From: Alphaproteobacteria bacterium
GTDB taxonomy: Bacteria > Pseudomonadota > Alphaproteobacteria > Rhodobacterales > Rhodobacteraceae
Assembly (NCBI GenBank): GCA_030431825.1
Contig: JAUIIJ010000010.1
Coordinates: forward strand, 57,054 to 121,053
Direction of reading: 5' to 3'
Length of the DNA: 64,000 nt
Shown here: piece by piece, positions 62,519 to 64,000 of the stretch
How positions within the stretch are numbered: the stretch's first letter is position 1
Layout of the letters: every line of letters starts with the position of its first letter
Notes under the pieces: model-generated
Told to the model about the DNA's origin: nothing
Database searches by the model: none
The model's input: only the letters and a program-made list of their open reading frames with translations
Program-made: the position numbers and the translations under genes

Positions 62519-63598
62519 ATGCGGAATTCGAACACCCATTTTGCGCCAACCCCGGTCAAACTCGACAAAACCCCGGGTCGATCGCCAACTCTGGTGTGTG
62601 TGTCCACGCTGCTGGGTGTGCCGGACTGGGTGCGAGATACTTTCGGGCAACGGGTTCTGAACGATGCCAATCGCGCGGCGATGCTCGATTTCGAGAGAAT
62701 AGACGACCACGACTGTTTCATTCCTCACAGGACAATGAGCACATTCCTTGAAACGGTTGCGCGGAAATCGGGCAGCGGCAACCTTGGCATCCTCTTGGCC
62801 CCCGAACTGGATTTCGGGTCCTACGGGGTCTGGAGCGATTATGTCCTTGGTTCAGGCACCCTGGGCCAAGCCATTCGCAGGGCGGAGCAAAGCATCGCAT
62901 ATCACAGCTATGGCGACAGGATGGCCCTGATCGTTGCCGATGATACCGCGCGGCTGACCTATCGGAGCGCAACCCGCACCATGGCGGGCTACCCTCATGA
63001 CGCGGCGGGAACGATTGCCGTTCTGCTCAGCCTGTTCAGCCATTTTCTGAACCAGACCTGGCACCCCCGCCGGATCGAAATCGATCTGCCAGCGCCCGAC
63101 GATGCGCAGGACTACGAAGACGTGTTCCAATCTCCTGTCCTGTTTGACAAGCCAGAGCTGGCGCTGGTTTTTGACGCCTCGGATCTGACCGCGTCGCGGC
63201 AGCAGAAGCCGGGCAGGCCGCCGACGACCATCGAGGATGTGGCAAGAGCGCGTCTGGCCCCGGAAACGCGGAACAGCCTGATTGGTGCAGTATCCCATTA
63301 CATCCGGTGCCAGGTCGGTTCGGGACGCAGCTCGATCGAACACGCGGCGCAGGCGCTTGATGTGAGTGTCCGCAGCCTTCAACGCGAGCTGAACACCGCC
63401 GGGCGCAGCTTTCGTGACATGATGAGAGAGGCACGCACCCGCCGTGCGATGGAATTGCTGCGCGACGAGCGGTTATCTGTGACCACGATATCCGACGCGC
63501 TCGGATATTCTTCTTCGGCCCATTTCGCCCGCGCCTTTCGAAGGGACATCGGTCTGTCCCCGATGGCGTTCCGCAAAACCGCGCGGGCCGGTGAATGA
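62519..63598 (+). CDS. AraC-family regulator (OruR/ArgR-like, with arabinose-binding-type domain)
   Basis: A 359-residue regulator. The N-terminal effector domain (about 30-200) has GYGVW-like FGSYGVWSDYVLGSGTLGQAIRRAEQ, typical of the Arabinose_bd family; the C-terminal AraC HTH (about 260-355) has SIEHAAQALDVSVRSLQREL and LGYSSSAHFARAFRRDIGLSPMAFR. The divergent position makes the sulfatase gene its likely target. Start ATG 62519. Confidence 0.88.
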   Translation: MRNSNTHFAPTPVKLDKTPGRSPTLVCVSTLLGVPDWVRDTFGQRVLNDANRAAMLDFERIDDHDCFIPHRTMSTFLETVARKSGSGNLGILLAPELDFGSYGVWSDYVLGSGTLGQAIRRAEQSIAYHSYGDRMALIVADDTARLTYRSATRTMAGYPHDAAGTIAVLLSLFSHFLNQTWHPRRIEIDLPAPDDAQDYEDVFQSPVLFDKPELALVFDASDLTASRQQKPGRPPTTIEDVARARLAPETRNSLIGAVSHYIRCQVGSGRSSIEHAAQALDVSVRSLQRELNTAGRSFRDMMREARTRRAMELLRDERLSVTTISDALGYSSSAHFARAFRRDIGLSPMAFRKTARAGE

Positions 63599-63706
63599 GC
63601 CCGCTCTCGGCCAAAGGCCGGGAGTAACGAACTGACACGTAGTGCGATCTGCCGCCCGTCAGCGACGACCGAACGACACCTCTATACGGTTCCAGAGGGA
63701 TCAGAC

Positions 63707-63934
63707 ATGGCGTTGCAGCCGACATGGCCCCCCGACATACCCGATGCGGCCCAAAACGAAATTTGCAAAATCACCGATTACCGGGGCGGCGATTGCCTTG
63801 ACGTGCGCTGGTTCCAGTCGTCAGGATTCCTGTGCCGCGTGGCCCATGTTTCTTGGCGCGAGATCGCCCATGAACAACGGTTTGTTGTTTTTCTGATGCC
63901 TGATGAGGAACGGAGCGAGCTTTCCGGCCCTTGA
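63707..63934 (+). CDS. Small hypothetical protein
   Basis: A 75-residue protein from ATG 63707, seven bases after GAGGG. Composition is balanced, with charged and aromatic residues (VRWFQSSGFLCRVAHVSW and VVFLMPDEE), no signal peptide and no membrane helix. No family recognised. A minus-strand frame entering from the right edge (open from 64000 down to a stop at 63821) overlaps its second half; only one of the two is likely to be real, and this one has the better start. Confidence 0.5.
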   Translation: MALQPTWPPDIPDAAQNEICKITDYRGGDCLDVRWFQSSGFLCRVAHVSWREIAHEQRFVVFLMPDEERSELSGP

Positions 63935-64000
63935 GACCGTTCCGCGTGCCAGGGTTTGCATGCTGCCCTGCACCAGCCCCAGATCGAATAGCGCCTCGAT

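Noticed and set aside
63821..64000. A minus-strand frame open from the right edge to a stop at 63821
   Set aside because: It might be the 3' end of a gene outside the window, but it overlaps a plus-strand ORF with a good start and cannot be judged from 59 codons.

Overview
The window is a chromosomal segment of a high-GC alphaproteobacterium, most likely a marine Rhodobacterales (Roseobacter-group) member. The evidence is the split F0 ATP synthase operon with paired B and B' subunits, a cbb3 oxidase locus (ccoNOQP, ccoGHIS, fnrL, hemN) with FnrL-type operator sites, a membrane-anchored CycM-type cytochrome beside pheA, many dimethylglycine/sarcosine-dehydrogenase-like and GcvA-like LysR genes, and the product sequences themselves. 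No tRNA, rRNA, CRISPR array, phage or intact insertion sequence was seen. The only RNA gene recognised is the small SRP RNA.

Layout. 1-2.7 kb: 5' part of smc and a lipoprotein. 2.7-6.7 kb: FadR-type regulator, then a small surface-glycan patch (two glycosyltransferases around an AT-richer TupA-like ATP-grasp gene). 6.8-9.5 kb: F0 operon atpI-atpB-atpE-atpF'-atpF on the minus strand. 9.9-15.1 kb: amine-oxidising flavoproteins, a DUF938 protein and a membrane protein. 15.2-30.4 kb: the micro-oxic respiration region. ccoGHIS and ccoNOQP have FNR-type boxes at or near their promoters; uspA is divergent from ccoN; fnrL and hemN diverge from a shared FNR box. LysR genes, an SHMT-like enzyme and a GlsB-type membrane protein are interspersed. 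30.4-36.1 kb: yejABEF peptide ABC transporter. 36.4-41.4 kb: membrane cytochrome c, pheA, PepSY-TM protein, small secreted Cys protein, SRPBCC protein, nudC. 41.7-48.9 kb: nucleotidase, SRP RNA, comM, gshB, yraN, rsmI, lpoA-like gene. 48.8-55.1 kb: glnD, murJ, a rhomboid-like protein lacking catalytic residues, trpS. 55.2-59.5 kb: spc-type ribosomal protein operon from rpmC to rpmD. 59.8-64 kb: periplasmic sulfatase, divergent AraC regulator, small ORF.

How the parts fit. FnrL (28.3-29.0 kb) is the likely oxygen sensor for ccoNOQP/uspA, ccoGHIS, hemN and itself, since sites of the form TTGAY-N4-RTCAA lie in all three control regions. CcoG/H/I/S mature the oxidase made by CcoN/O/Q/P, and HemN supplies haem without O2.

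Points worth following up: a 105/57-nt dispersed inverted-repeat element placed at two convergent gene ends, one arm of which encodes the C-terminus of a membrane protein; a rhomboid pseudoprotease between murJ and trpS; a break of the usual S10-spc gene order before rpmC, with its own candidate promoter and structured leader; the TupA-like glycan-modifying patch; and a LysR operator between an SHMT-like gene and its regulator. I did not find a clearly new multi-gene system.
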